Source of the DNA: Aliidiomarina soli
GTDB taxonomy: Bacteria > Pseudomonadota > Gammaproteobacteria > Enterobacterales > Alteromonadaceae
Assembly: GCF_003986975.1 (NCBI RefSeq)
Contig: NZ_PIPO01000001.1
Location: forward strand, 186,001-250,000
Reading direction: 5' to 3'
Length of the DNA stretch: 64,000 bases
This document shows positions 17,486 to 25,083 of the stretch, piece by piece. Each line of letters starts with the position of its first letter. Positions within the stretch are counted from its first letter, which is position 1. Below the pieces are notes generated by a model, which did no database searches, was not told where the DNA came from, and saw nothing but the letters and a program-made list of their open reading frames with translations. The translations under genes and the position numbers were made by a program.

Positions 17486-17971
17486 ATGACATTGCACAGT
17501 AATAAAGAATTTTTCGTTTCATGGGAAGAGCTGCACCGTGCTACCCGTGAGCTAGCCCGCCGTCAACTGCCTGCAGAGCAGTGGCGGGGGATTATCGCGG
17601 TGAGTCGGGGCGGGCTGGTACCGGCTGCGATTATTTCGCGTGAACTTAATATTCGTCTGGTTGACAGTATTTGTGTCAGTTCCTATGACCATACCTCGCA
17701 GCGCGAAGAAGCCATTGTGGTCAAAGACGTTTCATCCACCGAGGATGGCGAAGGTTTTCTGGTCGTTGATGATCTGGTCGATACCGGCAATACCCTGCGT
17801 CTGCTTAAAAAGCGCTTCCCGAAAGCACGGTTCATTACCGTGTACGGCAAGCCAGCCGGGCTTGAGCTGGTCGATGACTATGAAGCGGATTTAAGCCAGG
17901 ATACCTGGATTCATTTCCCCTGGGATATGCATCTGCACTATGTCGACCCGCTGGCCGGGCATGAGTCTTAA
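17486..17971 (+). CDS. gpt: xanthine-guanine phosphoribosyltransferase
   Basis: The 161-aa product aligns along its length with E. coli Gpt. It has FVSWEELHRATRELARRQLP, QWRGIIAVSRGGLVPAAIIS, SSYDHTSQRE, the PRPP-binding motif LVVDDLVDTGNT, and DTWIHFPWDM. It salvages guanine, xanthine and hypoxanthine to nucleotides using PRPP. The ATG at 17486 has AGGA 6 bases upstream; an in-frame TTG at 17462 is rejected. It is slightly longer than E. coli Gpt (152 aa). A thioredoxin-like gene follows after 16 bases. Confidence 0.94.
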   Translation: MTLHSNKEFFVSWEELHRATRELARRQLPAEQWRGIIAVSRGGLVPAAIISRELNIRLVDSICVSSYDHTSQREEAIVVKDVSSTEDGEGFLVVDDLVDTGNTLRLLKKRFPKARFITVYGKPAGLELVDDYEADLSQDTWIHFPWDMHLHYVDPLAGHES

Positions 17972-17987
17972 TTACACAGGAGTATCC

Positions 17988-18443
17988 ATGAACTGGTTTA
18001 AAAGCATTATTGCCCTCATTATTGTCGCTGTAGTGGGGATCGGCTTCTGGTTAATGATATTCGGCGCACCCATTGATGACAGCGCACTGAACCGACGCAT
18101 GGAAACTTTTAATGAAGAGGCGTTCCGTACTGCACAGGCTAATAACGATCTTATTTTGATCAACTTTCATCAACGCTGGTGCCCTGATTGTATCCAGCAA
18201 AAACGGGTCCTGGCACGCTACTTTATTGATTTTCCGCAGTCACCGGTAAAAGTATTTGAAGTGGACTTCGATGCAGAAGCGGAACTGGTAGAGCGTTTTC
18301 GTGCTGAAGATGCCACCAGCCTGGTTTTATATCGCGGCGAAGACCGGATCTGGTATGGCTATCAGCAAACCAATACCGCGAACATCTACAGCGCGTTGCA
18401 GGAAGCCGAATATCATTCGCGATTGTTTGCAGAGGACGACTAA
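17988..18443 (+). CDS. membrane-anchored thioredoxin-like protein
   Basis: The 151-aa product has one N-terminal transmembrane segment (about residues 4-26) and then a thioredoxin-like domain: LILINFHQRWCPDCIQQKRV, with a CPDC redox motif at Cys65/Cys68, followed by VFEVDFDAEAELVERF. The topology predicts a periplasmic domain, possibly acting in disulfide reduction or sensing. It resembles the YbbN/TlpA-like sets only loosely and I cannot name a family member. CAGGAG precedes the ATG. It follows gpt by 16 bases. Its last 4 bases overlap the lactate permease gene tail to tail. Confidence 0.65.
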   Translation: MNWFKSIIALIIVAVVGIGFWLMIFGAPIDDSALNRRMETFNEEAFRTAQANNDLILINFHQRWCPDCIQQKRVLARYFIDFPQSPVKVFEVDFDAEAELVERFRAEDATSLVLYRGEDRIWYGYQQTNTANIYSALQEAEYHSRLFAEDD

Positions 18444-19930
18444 AACGCTAGCCGGGTTAGCAGCAACGCGATAACGCCTCCGCAGGCGACCAGGAGAAGA
18501 GCGACAGGCAGCGTTGCGCGCAGTACCTGTCCTTCCATCCCTTTTAACTGCACCGTCGCCCCGGCGGCGATAATGTTGTGCGGACAGACCATGTTCCCCA
18601 GGGCGGCGCCATAGTTCTGCGCCCCTAGCATCGGCAGCCTGGCAACCGTAGCCTGATCCGCGGCAGCCATTTGAAATTCGCTGAAAAGCACATTGGAAGC
18701 AGTCGCTGAACCGGTAATGAAAGTGCCAATCAGGCCAACCAATGCAGCCCACACGACCCAACTTACCCCGCTCGCAGACGCTAACGCATAGCCCAAATCA
18801 ATAATCAGCCCTGTGTGCACCATCAGTCTCGACAGGAACAGCATTAAAAGCAATGCAATGGCGACCGGAAGCAGACGCAAAGCGGCCTGCCGGATCGCAT
18901 GCATAACATTGCGAAGCTGTTGTTGTTGGATCACGGCGGTCATTATAAAACTAATGAAAAGTAACGTTCCCGGATGATAGGCCGGTTGCATTGAGGCCTC
19001 GAATTCACCCCATTGCCATTGCCAGATAAAGCTTTGCAGTGCTTCACGCAGGTCCGGTTGGAGCCGTGTAATGAGTACCAGACAGATAAGGACTAAATAG
19101 GGTGCGTAGGGGCGCCACTTCATCTCGATCCCAAGTGGAACATTGTTGCCCGGGGTAAAAGCCGTGGGCCAGATGCGGGTTATCAGGGTAAATATCAGGG
19201 CCCCAGCTAACGCGCCCACTAAGGTGGGTAATTCCGGACCTGTCCACCAGGCCAGTGCGGCAAAGGGAACAAAGAAACTAAACCCGGTCAGCAGGGCAAG
19301 ACCTGGGTTACGCACGCTGAGGGTACGGGTCATCGCGAGAGGCAGAATGAAGATGCCAGGCACGGCAAAGAGTACGCTGGCCTGAGCCAGAGCGGCGGGG
19401 GCAAATCCGGTAATGGTAGCCTGAGCGAGCACAGGGGTGCCCACAGCTCCAAACATGACGCCCACGGCATGACCAAACAAGGCCAGAATGACCGCCTGAA
19501 CCCGGCCAAAACCAGCGCTAACCAGAAAGGGCGCGGTGAGCGCGGCAGAGGTTCCGAAACCAGCGGCCCCTTCCATAAAGAGAGAGAAAAACCAGCTAAT
19601 AAAGAGCGCGCTGACCTTAGGATCAGGGTGCAGCCGGGCAAGTTGCTGCTGGATTGAAGCAAGTGCCCCTGAGCGTTGCTGCAACATATGGATCGCCAGC
19701 GCAGCAAATATAATCCAGAGAATGGTTAAACTCATGAGCCCGGCTTCAGCAGCGCTGCCGGGCAGCAGCGAAAGGAATAGCCCGGACGAGTTTTGCGGAT
19801 AACGCCACCAGGCCACTGACAGTGCTATGGCAATAGCCAGTAATGCGGCGGTGGCGGCACGCCAGCGGAGCCAGGCCATAGTGAGCAGAATCGAGAGCAG
19901 TGGGAGCGCCAGTAATAGCGAATCTGTCAT
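18440..19930 (-). CDS. L-lactate permease family transporter
   Basis: The 496-aa product is almost wholly hydrophobic (about 12-14 segments). It has the LctP signature SLFMEGAAGFGTSAALTAPF, then GRVQAVILALFGHAVGVMFG and, near the C-terminus, FITGSATASNVLFSEFQ and MVCPHNIIAAGAT. The family moves lactate or glycolate by proton symport. It is about 50 residues shorter than E. coli LldP. Its start overlaps the ldhA stop as ATGA, so a D-lactate dehydrogenase and a lactate carrier are translated together. Whether it exports or imports lactate cannot be told from sequence. Confidence 0.9.
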   Translation of the reverse strand: MTDSLLLALPLLSILLTMAWLRWRAATAALLAIAIALSVAWWRYPQNSSGLFLSLLPGSAAEAGLMSLTILWIIFAALAIHMLQQRSGALASIQQQLARLHPDPKVSALFISWFFSLFMEGAAGFGTSAALTAPFLVSAGFGRVQAVILALFGHAVGVMFGAVGTPVLAQATITGFAPAALAQASVLFAVPGIFILPLAMTRTLSVRNPGLALLTGFSFFVPFAALAWWTGPELPTLVGALAGALIFTLITRIWPTAFTPGNNVPLGIEMKWRPYAPYLVLICLVLITRLQPDLREALQSFIWQWQWGEFEASMQPAYHPGTLLFISFIMTAVIQQQQLRNVMHAIRQAALRLLPVAIALLLMLFLSRLMVHTGLIIDLGYALASASGVSWVVWAALVGLIGTFITGSATASNVLFSEFQMAAADQATVARLPMLGAQNYGAALGNMVCPHNIIAAGATVQLKGMEGQVLRATLPVALLLVACGGVIALLLTRLAF

Positions 19931-20934
19931 ACGACTTTCTGGCTGGTGACCCGGTGCAGCTCGCCGCCTTTGCCTTCTACCGCGCTGGCGTTAAGTAACG
20001 TGGTTTCAGCAATGTTGCTAAGGGCTTCTTTGGTGAAGAACCCCTGATGGCCGGTAATTAATACGTTGGGAAAGGTCAGCAGACGCATAAAAGTGTCGTC
20101 CTGAATGACCTGGTTGGAAAGGTCGGTAAAGAACAGGTCGCTTTCCTCCTCATAAACGTCGAGGCCAAGACTGCCAATTTTGCCTGATTTTAATGCCTCA
20201 ATAACCGCTTTGGTATCAATCATTGGGCCGCGGCTGGTGTTAATCAGGGTTACACCATCGCGCATTTTGCTGAGGGTATCCCGGTTAATAATGTGGTGGG
20301 TGTCTGGTGTTAATGGACAGTGCAGCGAAATAATATGCGATTCGCGGAGTAAGGTTTGCAGTTCCACCAGTTCAAAGGCTGCCAGTTCAGCCGGGTCGGC
20401 ATACGGGTCTGTGATCAGGACCCGGCAGCCCATCGCCTGCATAATATGGGCAAAACGCTGACCTATTTTTCCTGCGCCCAGTAGCCCGACAGTTTTACCA
20501 TGAATATCAAAGCCCATTAAGCCGTCGAGGGCAAAGTTGCCTTCGCGGACGCGATTAAAGGCACGGTGAATTTTGCGATTAAGGCTGAGTAATAGAGCCA
20601 GCGTCAGTTCAGCCACGGCATGGGGTGAGTAGGCGGGGACCCTGGCGACCGTGATATCAAGCTGTTCTGCGGTGGCCAGATCAACATTGTTAAATCCGGC
20701 GCAGCGTAACAGCACTAGATTCACTCCGGTGTTGTGTAGTTGCCGCAGAATAGTGGCATCGACTTTGTCATTGACGAAGACGCAGACGGCGTCGTGGCCG
20801 GCGGCGAGAGCAACGCTTTGCTCGCTTAACCCGGTGTCGAAGAAGGTTAACTGATGGTTACTTCCAAGTTCTTGATTGCGTTCAGTAAATGATTGTTTGT
20901 CGTAGGCTTTACTACTGAAAAATGCAATCTTCAT
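19927..20934 (-). CDS. ldhA: D-lactate dehydrogenase (fermentative type)
   Basis: The 335-aa product belongs to the D-2-hydroxyacid dehydrogenases. It starts MKIAFFSSKAYDKQSF and has the Rossmann motif VGLLGAGKIGQRF, LINTSRGPMIDT with the catalytic Arg, and LITGHQGFFTKEAL with the catalytic His. The N-terminus and the HQGFFT block are typical of LdhA, which reduces pyruvate to D-lactate with NADH. AGGAG upstream is embedded in a perfect palindrome GGAGCGCTCC next to the ATG, which could mask the ribosome-binding site. It forms an overlapping pair with the lactate permease gene. Confidence 0.93.
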   Translation of the reverse strand: MKIAFFSSKAYDKQSFTERNQELGSNHQLTFFDTGLSEQSVALAAGHDAVCVFVNDKVDATILRQLHNTGVNLVLLRCAGFNNVDLATAEQLDITVARVPAYSPHAVAELTLALLLSLNRKIHRAFNRVREGNFALDGLMGFDIHGKTVGLLGAGKIGQRFAHIMQAMGCRVLITDPYADPAELAAFELVELQTLLRESHIISLHCPLTPDTHHIINRDTLSKMRDGVTLINTSRGPMIDTKAVIEALKSGKIGSLGLDVYEEESDLFFTDLSNQVIQDDTFMRLLTFPNVLITGHQGFFTKEALSNIAETTLLNASAVEGKGGELHRVTSQKVV

Positions 20935-21010
20935 GGAGCGCTCCTGGCCTGGTTACCGATAATTAGTATAAGTTCACTCTACTATCTCTACTGTGTAGCT
21001 GTTAAACGAC

Positions 21011-21039
21011 AAAAAGCCAGTTCAATGAACTGGCTTTTT
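21011..21039 (-). terminator. bidirectional intrinsic terminator after proS
   Basis: AAAAAGCCAGTTCA and TGAACTGGCTTTTT form a 14-bp perfect inverted repeat around a single base. The U-rich ends make it work in either direction. It lies 20 bases past the proS stop and before the ldhA leader. Confidence 0.9.
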
Positions 21040-21059
21040 GTTTTTGCGCAATGTTGTGG

Positions 21060-22784
21060 CTAGCGGTTGTTGGTGGCTGTCAGTTGTTGCACCACATCAG
21101 CAATGGCAACTTTTTCCTTGTCACCGCTGCGGCGGTTTTTAAGTTCGATCATGCCTTCATCCAGGTTGCGTTCGCCAACGACGATAACATGAGGGATACC
21201 AATCAACTCAATATCAGCAAACATCACACCAGGACGCTCTTTACGGTCATCAAAGAGTACGTTCAGGCCAGCACCCTTACATTCTTCATAAAGTCTCTCA
21301 GCGACCTCCTGAACACGCGCTGACTTATGCATGTTCATCGGTAGAATACAGACTTCGAAGGGTGCCATCGCTTCTGGCCAGATAATGCCATTGGCGTCGT
21401 TGTTCTGTTCGATAGCCGCCGCTACTATGCGCGAGACACCGATACCATAACACCCCATCAGCAAGTTCTGGTGTTTACCACTTTCCGTCAGCACACCGAC
21501 TTTCATCATGTCGCTGTATTTAGTGCCAAGTTGGAAAATATGGCCCACTTCGATACCGCGTTTGATATCCAGAGTACCCTTGCCACACGGGCTCGGGTCA
21601 CCGGCTTTGACGTTGCGTAAGTCAGCCACAGCGGGCAGCTCGACATCGCGACCCCAGTTGATGTTCAGATAATGATAGCCATCCTTGTTGCTGCCAGCCG
21701 CAAAATCACTCATTACTGCCACTTCACGGTCTACCACCATAGGCAGTGGCAGCCCGACTGGCCCCAGTGACCCTGGACCGGCACCGACCGCCGCACGAAT
21801 TTCATCGTCGTTGGCAAAGGTCAGCGGACTGGCTACCTGGGGCAGTTTCGAGGCTTTGATATCATTCAGCTCGTGGTCGCCGCGAACCATCAGGGCGATC
21901 AGTCCGGATGCGTCGCCGTTTTCGTTTACGCCATGCACAATAAGGGTTTTGGCGGTTTTCTCAATCGCCAGGCCAAATTGCTCAACCAATGCCTGGATGG
22001 TCTTCGCATTCGGCGTTTCGACTTCTTCCATGGTTGCAGTAGCCGGATCTGCTTTGTCTTTGCTGGGAATGGCTTCGGCCAGCTCGACGTTGGCAGCGTA
22101 ATCTGAGCTGTCAGAAAAGGCGATGGCGTCCTCACCGGATTCAGCCAGCACATGGAACTCGTGGGATAGGTTGCCGCCAATCGAGCCTGTGTCGGCGATA
22201 ACTGGACGGAAATCCAGCCCAAGGCGGCTAAATATAGTCTGATAGGCTTTAAACATAACCTGATAGGTTTGTTCCAGACTGGCTTCGTCAATATGGAACG
22301 AATACGCATCTTTCATAATGAATTCGCGTGAACGCATGACGCCAAACCGTGGCCGTATTTCGTCGCGGAACTTGGTCTGGATTTGGAACAGGTTCAGTGG
22401 CAGTTGCTTGTAACTGCTGACTTCTTTACGCACCAGTTCAGAAATGACTTCTTCATGGGTTGGGCCGAGTACAAAGTCGCGTTGATTACGATCCTGCAGG
22501 CGCAGTAACTCAGGGCCGTAGTCCTGCCAGCGTCCCGATTCCTGCCACAGATCGGCAGGCTGCACCATCGGCATCAGTGTTTCGATAGCACCGGCAGCTT
22601 CCATTTCTTCGCGAACGATACGTTCAACGTTACGTAAAACACGCAAGCCAGTCGGCGTCCAGGTATACAAACCTGAGGCGACTTTACGCACCATGCCTGC
22701 ACGCATCATCAACTGGTGGCTGACGATTTCTGCATCGGAAGGGGTTTCTTTTAATGTGGCCAGTAAATAGTTGCTGCTGCGCAT
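21060..22784 (-). CDS. proS: prolyl-tRNA synthetase
   Basis: The 574-aa product is a bacterial-type ProRS, the usual length (E. coli 572). It begins [20 protein letters not shown] and shows class II motif 2 ([20 protein letters not shown]). The YbaK-like editing insertion spans about residues 225-390, containing [17 protein letters not shown]. The anticodon-binding domain closes the protein ([10 protein letters not shown]...[12 protein letters not shown]). It charges tRNA-Pro and edits Ala-tRNA-Pro. GGGAGAG lies upstream. It is separated from trmO by 79 bases and is followed by a strong terminator. Confidence 0.97.
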   Translation of the reverse strand: MRSSNYLLATLKETPSDAEIVSHQLMMRAGMVRKVASGLYTWTPTGLRVLRNVERIVREEMEAAGAIETLMPMVQPADLWQESGRWQDYGPELLRLQDRNQRDFVLGPTHEEVISELVRKEVSSYKQLPLNLFQIQTKFRDEIRPRFGVMRSREFIMKDAYSFHIDEASLEQTYQVMFKAYQTIFSRLGLDFRPVIADTGSIGGNLSHEFHVLAESGEDAIAFSDSSDYAANVELAEAIPSKDKADPATATMEEVETPNAKTIQALVEQFGLAIEKTAKTLIVHGVNENGDASGLIALMVRGDHELNDIKASKLPQVASPLTFANDDEIRAAVGAGPGSLGPVGLPLPMVVDREVAVMSDFAAGSNKDGYHYLNINWGRDVELPAVADLRNVKAGDPSPCGKGTLDIKRGIEVGHIFQLGTKYSDMMKVGVLTESGKHQNLLMGCYGIGVSRIVAAAIEQNNDANGIIWPEAMAPFEVCILPMNMHKSARVQEVAERLYEECKGAGLNVLFDDRKERPGVMFADIELIGIPHVIVVGERNLDEGMIELKNRRSGDKEKVAIADVVQQLTATNNR

Positions 22785-22863
22785 GAGTGGTTTTGCTCTC
22801 CCGGCGAAAATTATTTTGTTTTACGGTTCAAGGTTTTCGGTTCGAAATTCTGTGTGCTGCATT

Positions 22864-23550
22864 CTAGCAGTCGCTGACAGCAGTGACTACAGCAACCTCA
22901 TTACGGACTATCCAGTTGATATTGTAGTCGCTTAATCGCACCCCATAAGTACGGTTGTCGCTCTGGCCGTGGCGATACGCAGGTCGTGGGTCCTGAGCTA
23001 ATACTTCACGCACCAACTGTGCAAAATTCGGCTGGCGGGCGAAAAAGTCCTCCACCTCCGGGGCGAAGGTGACTGGCATCAGCTCTGGTGGCAACTGCGC
23101 AAAACCCGACTGACTATCATGCACAGCATCGCTGTAGTGTAAATAGGGCTTTATATCGACGATCGGTGTTTGGTCAAGTAAATCAAACCCACTAATTACC
23201 AGCTGCCACTGCCCGTTCCGACATTCGACTCGTTGCAGGCGAACCACCGACAGCCCCAGGGCATTGGGGCGGAATGTTGAACGCGATGCAAAGACACCCA
23301 CTTTGCTATTGCCGCCCAGACGTGGCGGGCGAACCAATGGTTTCCAGCCTTGTGCCTGAGTCTGATGAAATATGAACTGCAGCCAGAGATGGGAGAATTG
23401 TTCAAGTCCCTGCAGGCACTGCGGGTTATTAAATGCGCCCTGAAGAACGACCCGACCTTCGGCAGAAGGCACCAGCCCCGGCTGACGCGGAATTGCAAAC
23501 TTCTCTTTGTAAGGGGATTCGACAATGGCTATCGGTTCAAGCGTGTACAT
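22864..23550 (-). CDS. trmO: tRNA (N6-threonylcarbamoyladenosine37-N6)-methyltransferase TrmO
   Basis: The 228-aa product matches TrmO (TsaA, YaeB). The N-terminal TsaA domain has LEPIAIVESPYKEKFAIPRQ, FSHLWLQFIFHQTQ and FASRSTFRPNALGLSVVRLQ. The C-terminal part ends with DPRPAYRHGQSDNRTYGVRL. It methylates t6A37 of certain tRNAs using SAM. Close to the E. coli length (235 aa). The Shine-Dalgarno is weak. In enterobacteria trmO also lies upstream of proS, so this arrangement is conserved. Confidence 0.93.
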   Translation of the reverse strand: MYTLEPIAIVESPYKEKFAIPRQPGLVPSAEGRVVLQGAFNNPQCLQGLEQFSHLWLQFIFHQTQAQGWKPLVRPPRLGGNSKVGVFASRSTFRPNALGLSVVRLQRVECRNGQWQLVISGFDLLDQTPIVDIKPYLHYSDAVHDSQSGFAQLPPELMPVTFAPEVEDFFARQPNFAQLVREVLAQDPRPAYRHGQSDNRTYGVRLSDYNINWIVRNEVAVVTAVSDC

Positions 23551-23593
23551 GAGAATTGCCCGGGAATTAATGACGGCTGACGTGAGCAGGCTA

Positions 23594-23632
23594 TTTCACC
23601 ACAACTTTGTGCTTTTCACCAAAAATTGGTGA
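23594..23632. promoter_or_regulatory. repeated TTTCACCA boxes upstream of trmO
   Basis: TTTCACCA occurs at 23594-23601 and again at 23614-23621, exactly 20 bases apart. The second copy forms a perfect inverted repeat with TTGGTGA (TCACCAA-AAA-TTGGTGA, 23616-23632). The array lies between the divergent trmO and the secreted repeat-protein gene. It looks like an operator; the protein is unknown. Confidence 0.4.
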
Positions 23633-23775
23633 CGCGACTAAATTATATTTTTGGGTTTGGACTTAACTATATGATTTTTAAGGTTTAAAAAGTTGGCTTA
23701 TAGATTGCAGATACACTGTTGTAAATCCCATATTAAGCGATGTGCCAGTGCTGCACAGGTAACAGGAGAACAACC

Positions 23776-24429
23776 ATGACCTTAACAACAAAACAAATTC
23801 GCATTCGCGCGGTACTTGGCGCCTTTTGTATCACCTCAGCGTTACTCTTGGTATCGGTGTCCGCGCTGGCCGCTGATACCGTGGTTCGCAATCATCAAAT
23901 TGACGGCTCAGAAACGCGTCGGTTAACGGTCGAAAACGCCGTTGGAACCATCCAGATTAAAGCGGCAGATGATGATCAGATCCGTGCCGAAGTCGAACTC
24001 GAAGGCCAGCGCCACGGCATTTTCCGCCGCAAGAAAGATGTCAGTGAGGTTGATATTGAGATTAATCAACGCGGTGACCAGCTGACCTTAGCGTTGCACG
24101 AAGACGACGTGCAGGGTAACTGGACACTTTATATCCCAGACGTTGAAGCGGTATCGGTTCAGCTTGGGGTAGGGAGCCTTGAAGTCGACCAGGTTAGTGC
24201 TGGTTTCTCAATTGAAGTGGGAGTTGGCAGTGTAGAACTTTCTATGCCGCAGCAAGCATTGGGTGCATTTGAAGGGAATGTTGGGGTTGGTGGTATTAGC
24301 CAGTCAGGATTGCAAAATTATTCATCGAATCGGGCCGTGGTGACAGAATCAGCAGAAGGTCATGGGCTCGGCAACTACTCTGTGACTATTGAAGTGGGTG
24401 TAGGCGATATTACTCTGAACGCGTATTAA
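23776..24429 (+). CDS. secreted DUF4097-like beta-repeat protein
   Basis: The 217-aa product has a signal peptide (about residues 1-34, ending in SVSALAAD). A beta-rich domain follows with a recurring unit: QLGVGSLEV, EVGVGSVEL, NVGVGGISQ and EVGVGDITLN. This matches the short beta-strand repeats of DUF4097/adhesin-like solenoids, which are usually exported. No catalytic motif is visible. CAGGAG lies before the ATG at 23776. A frame-compatible upstream start at 23740 would precede the signal peptide with non-signal residues and is rejected. It is followed by a strong terminator. Function unknown; envelope location likely. Confidence 0.7.
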   Translation: MTLTTKQIRIRAVLGAFCITSALLLVSVSALAADTVVRNHQIDGSETRRLTVENAVGTIQIKAADDDQIRAEVELEGQRHGIFRRKKDVSEVDIEINQRGDQLTLALHEDDVQGNWTLYIPDVEAVSVQLGVGSLEVDQVSAGFSIEVGVGSVELSMPQQALGAFEGNVGVGGISQSGLQNYSSNRAVVTESAEGHGLGNYSVTIEVGVGDITLNAY

Positions 24430-24453
24430 AACTCGTTTGCTGGTTAACGATGT

Positions 24454-24483
24454 AAAAAAGGTAGCCATTTGGCTACCTTTTTT
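24454..24483 (+). terminator. bidirectional intrinsic terminator
   Basis: AAAAAAGGTAGCC pairs with GGCTACCTTTTTT around ATTT, giving a 13-bp stem with U-tracts in both directions. It serves the repeat-protein gene on the plus strand and the hns-type gene on the minus strand. Confidence 0.92.
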
Positions 24484-24504
24484 TATTGATGCTAAATTCA
24501 GGAA

Positions 24505-24924
24505 TTACTTTTTTATTAAAAACTCTTTAACGCTACGACCTTTGTCGATCGCCTGTTGAATAACTTTAGGGGTGCGACCCTGACCGGTCCATGTCTTCTG
24601 CTCGCCGTTATCAACGTATTCATATTTAGCTGGTTTTGGTGTGCGCTTACGCCCTTTAGCTGCTGACGACTTGGTCGCAGAACTATTTAATTCAGAGGCT
24701 AAGTCTCCGATATCGAGACCTGCATCAAGCATTTGCTTTTTGATTTCTTCTATCCGTGCCCGTTTCGCTTCTTCTTCCTTGCGTAGCTCAGCTTCTTCCT
24801 CTTCACGAGAGGCAATAATACGGTCAAGCTTAGCTTTAACGTCTTCCAGCTCCGCTAAAGTTAATTCCTTGGTGTTAGCGCGTAGACGACGCTCATGGGT
24901 AAGGATATTTAAAAAATCAGACAT
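24505..24924 (-). CDS. hns: H-NS family nucleoid protein
   Basis: The 139-aa product has the H-NS plan. An N-terminal helical oligomerisation region (LNILTHERRLRANTKELTLA, then a charged coiled coil) and an Ala/Ser/Lys linker precede a C-terminal DNA-binding domain with the signature TWTGQGRTPKVI. H-NS proteins silence AT-rich DNA. This gene has its own AT-rich regulatory region with a 15-bp tandem repeat and converges with the secreted repeat-protein gene across a shared terminator. AAAGG lies before the ATG. Whether it is H-NS or an StpA-like paralogue cannot be decided here. Confidence 0.93.
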   Translation of the reverse strand: MSDFLNILTHERRLRANTKELTLAELEDVKAKLDRIIASREEEEAELRKEEEAKRARIEEIKKQMLDAGLDIGDLASELNSSATKSSAAKGRKRTPKPAKYEYVDNGEQKTWTGQGRTPKVIQQAIDKGRSVKEFLIKK

Positions 24925-24936
24925 AGAGGACCTTTC

Positions 24937-24966
24937 TTGTTAATAAATAGTTTGTTAATAAATAGT
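24937..24966. repeat. perfect 15-bp tandem duplication in the hns leader
   Basis: TTGTTAATAAATAGT is present twice head to tail (24937-24951 and 24952-24966) with no mismatch, 12-42 bases upstream of the hns-type start codon. The AT-rich unit, with TATTTATTAA on the minus strand, is the sort of DNA H-NS itself prefers. Confidence 0.95.
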
Positions 24967-24999
24967 CGTTGAAGATAGATAAAACGAAAGCTTGCGCCT

Positions 25000-25029
25000 A
25001 TTAAACACTAATAGTGTATTAAATGTAAA
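25000..25029 (-). promoter_or_regulatory. candidate hns promoter with central inverted repeat
   Basis: On the minus strand TTTACA (25029-25024) and TTTAAT (25005-25000) are separated by 18 bases. The spacer holds the inverted repeat ACACTA-A-TAGTGT (25005-25017). Predicted transcripts would carry a leader of about 70 bases including the tandem repeat. Confidence 0.45.
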
Positions 25030-25051
25030 ACATAATCCTGAAAATGGAAAT

Positions 25052-25077
25052 AAAAAAGCTCCCGGAGGAGCTTTTTT
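25052..25077 (-). terminator. intrinsic terminator after the ETF-QO gene
   Basis: AAAAAAGCTCC and GGAGCTTTTTT form an 11-bp perfect stem around CGGA, 7 bases beyond the ETF-QO stop. It also insulates the hns promoter. Confidence 0.92.
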
Positions 25078-25083
25078 ATTTTT

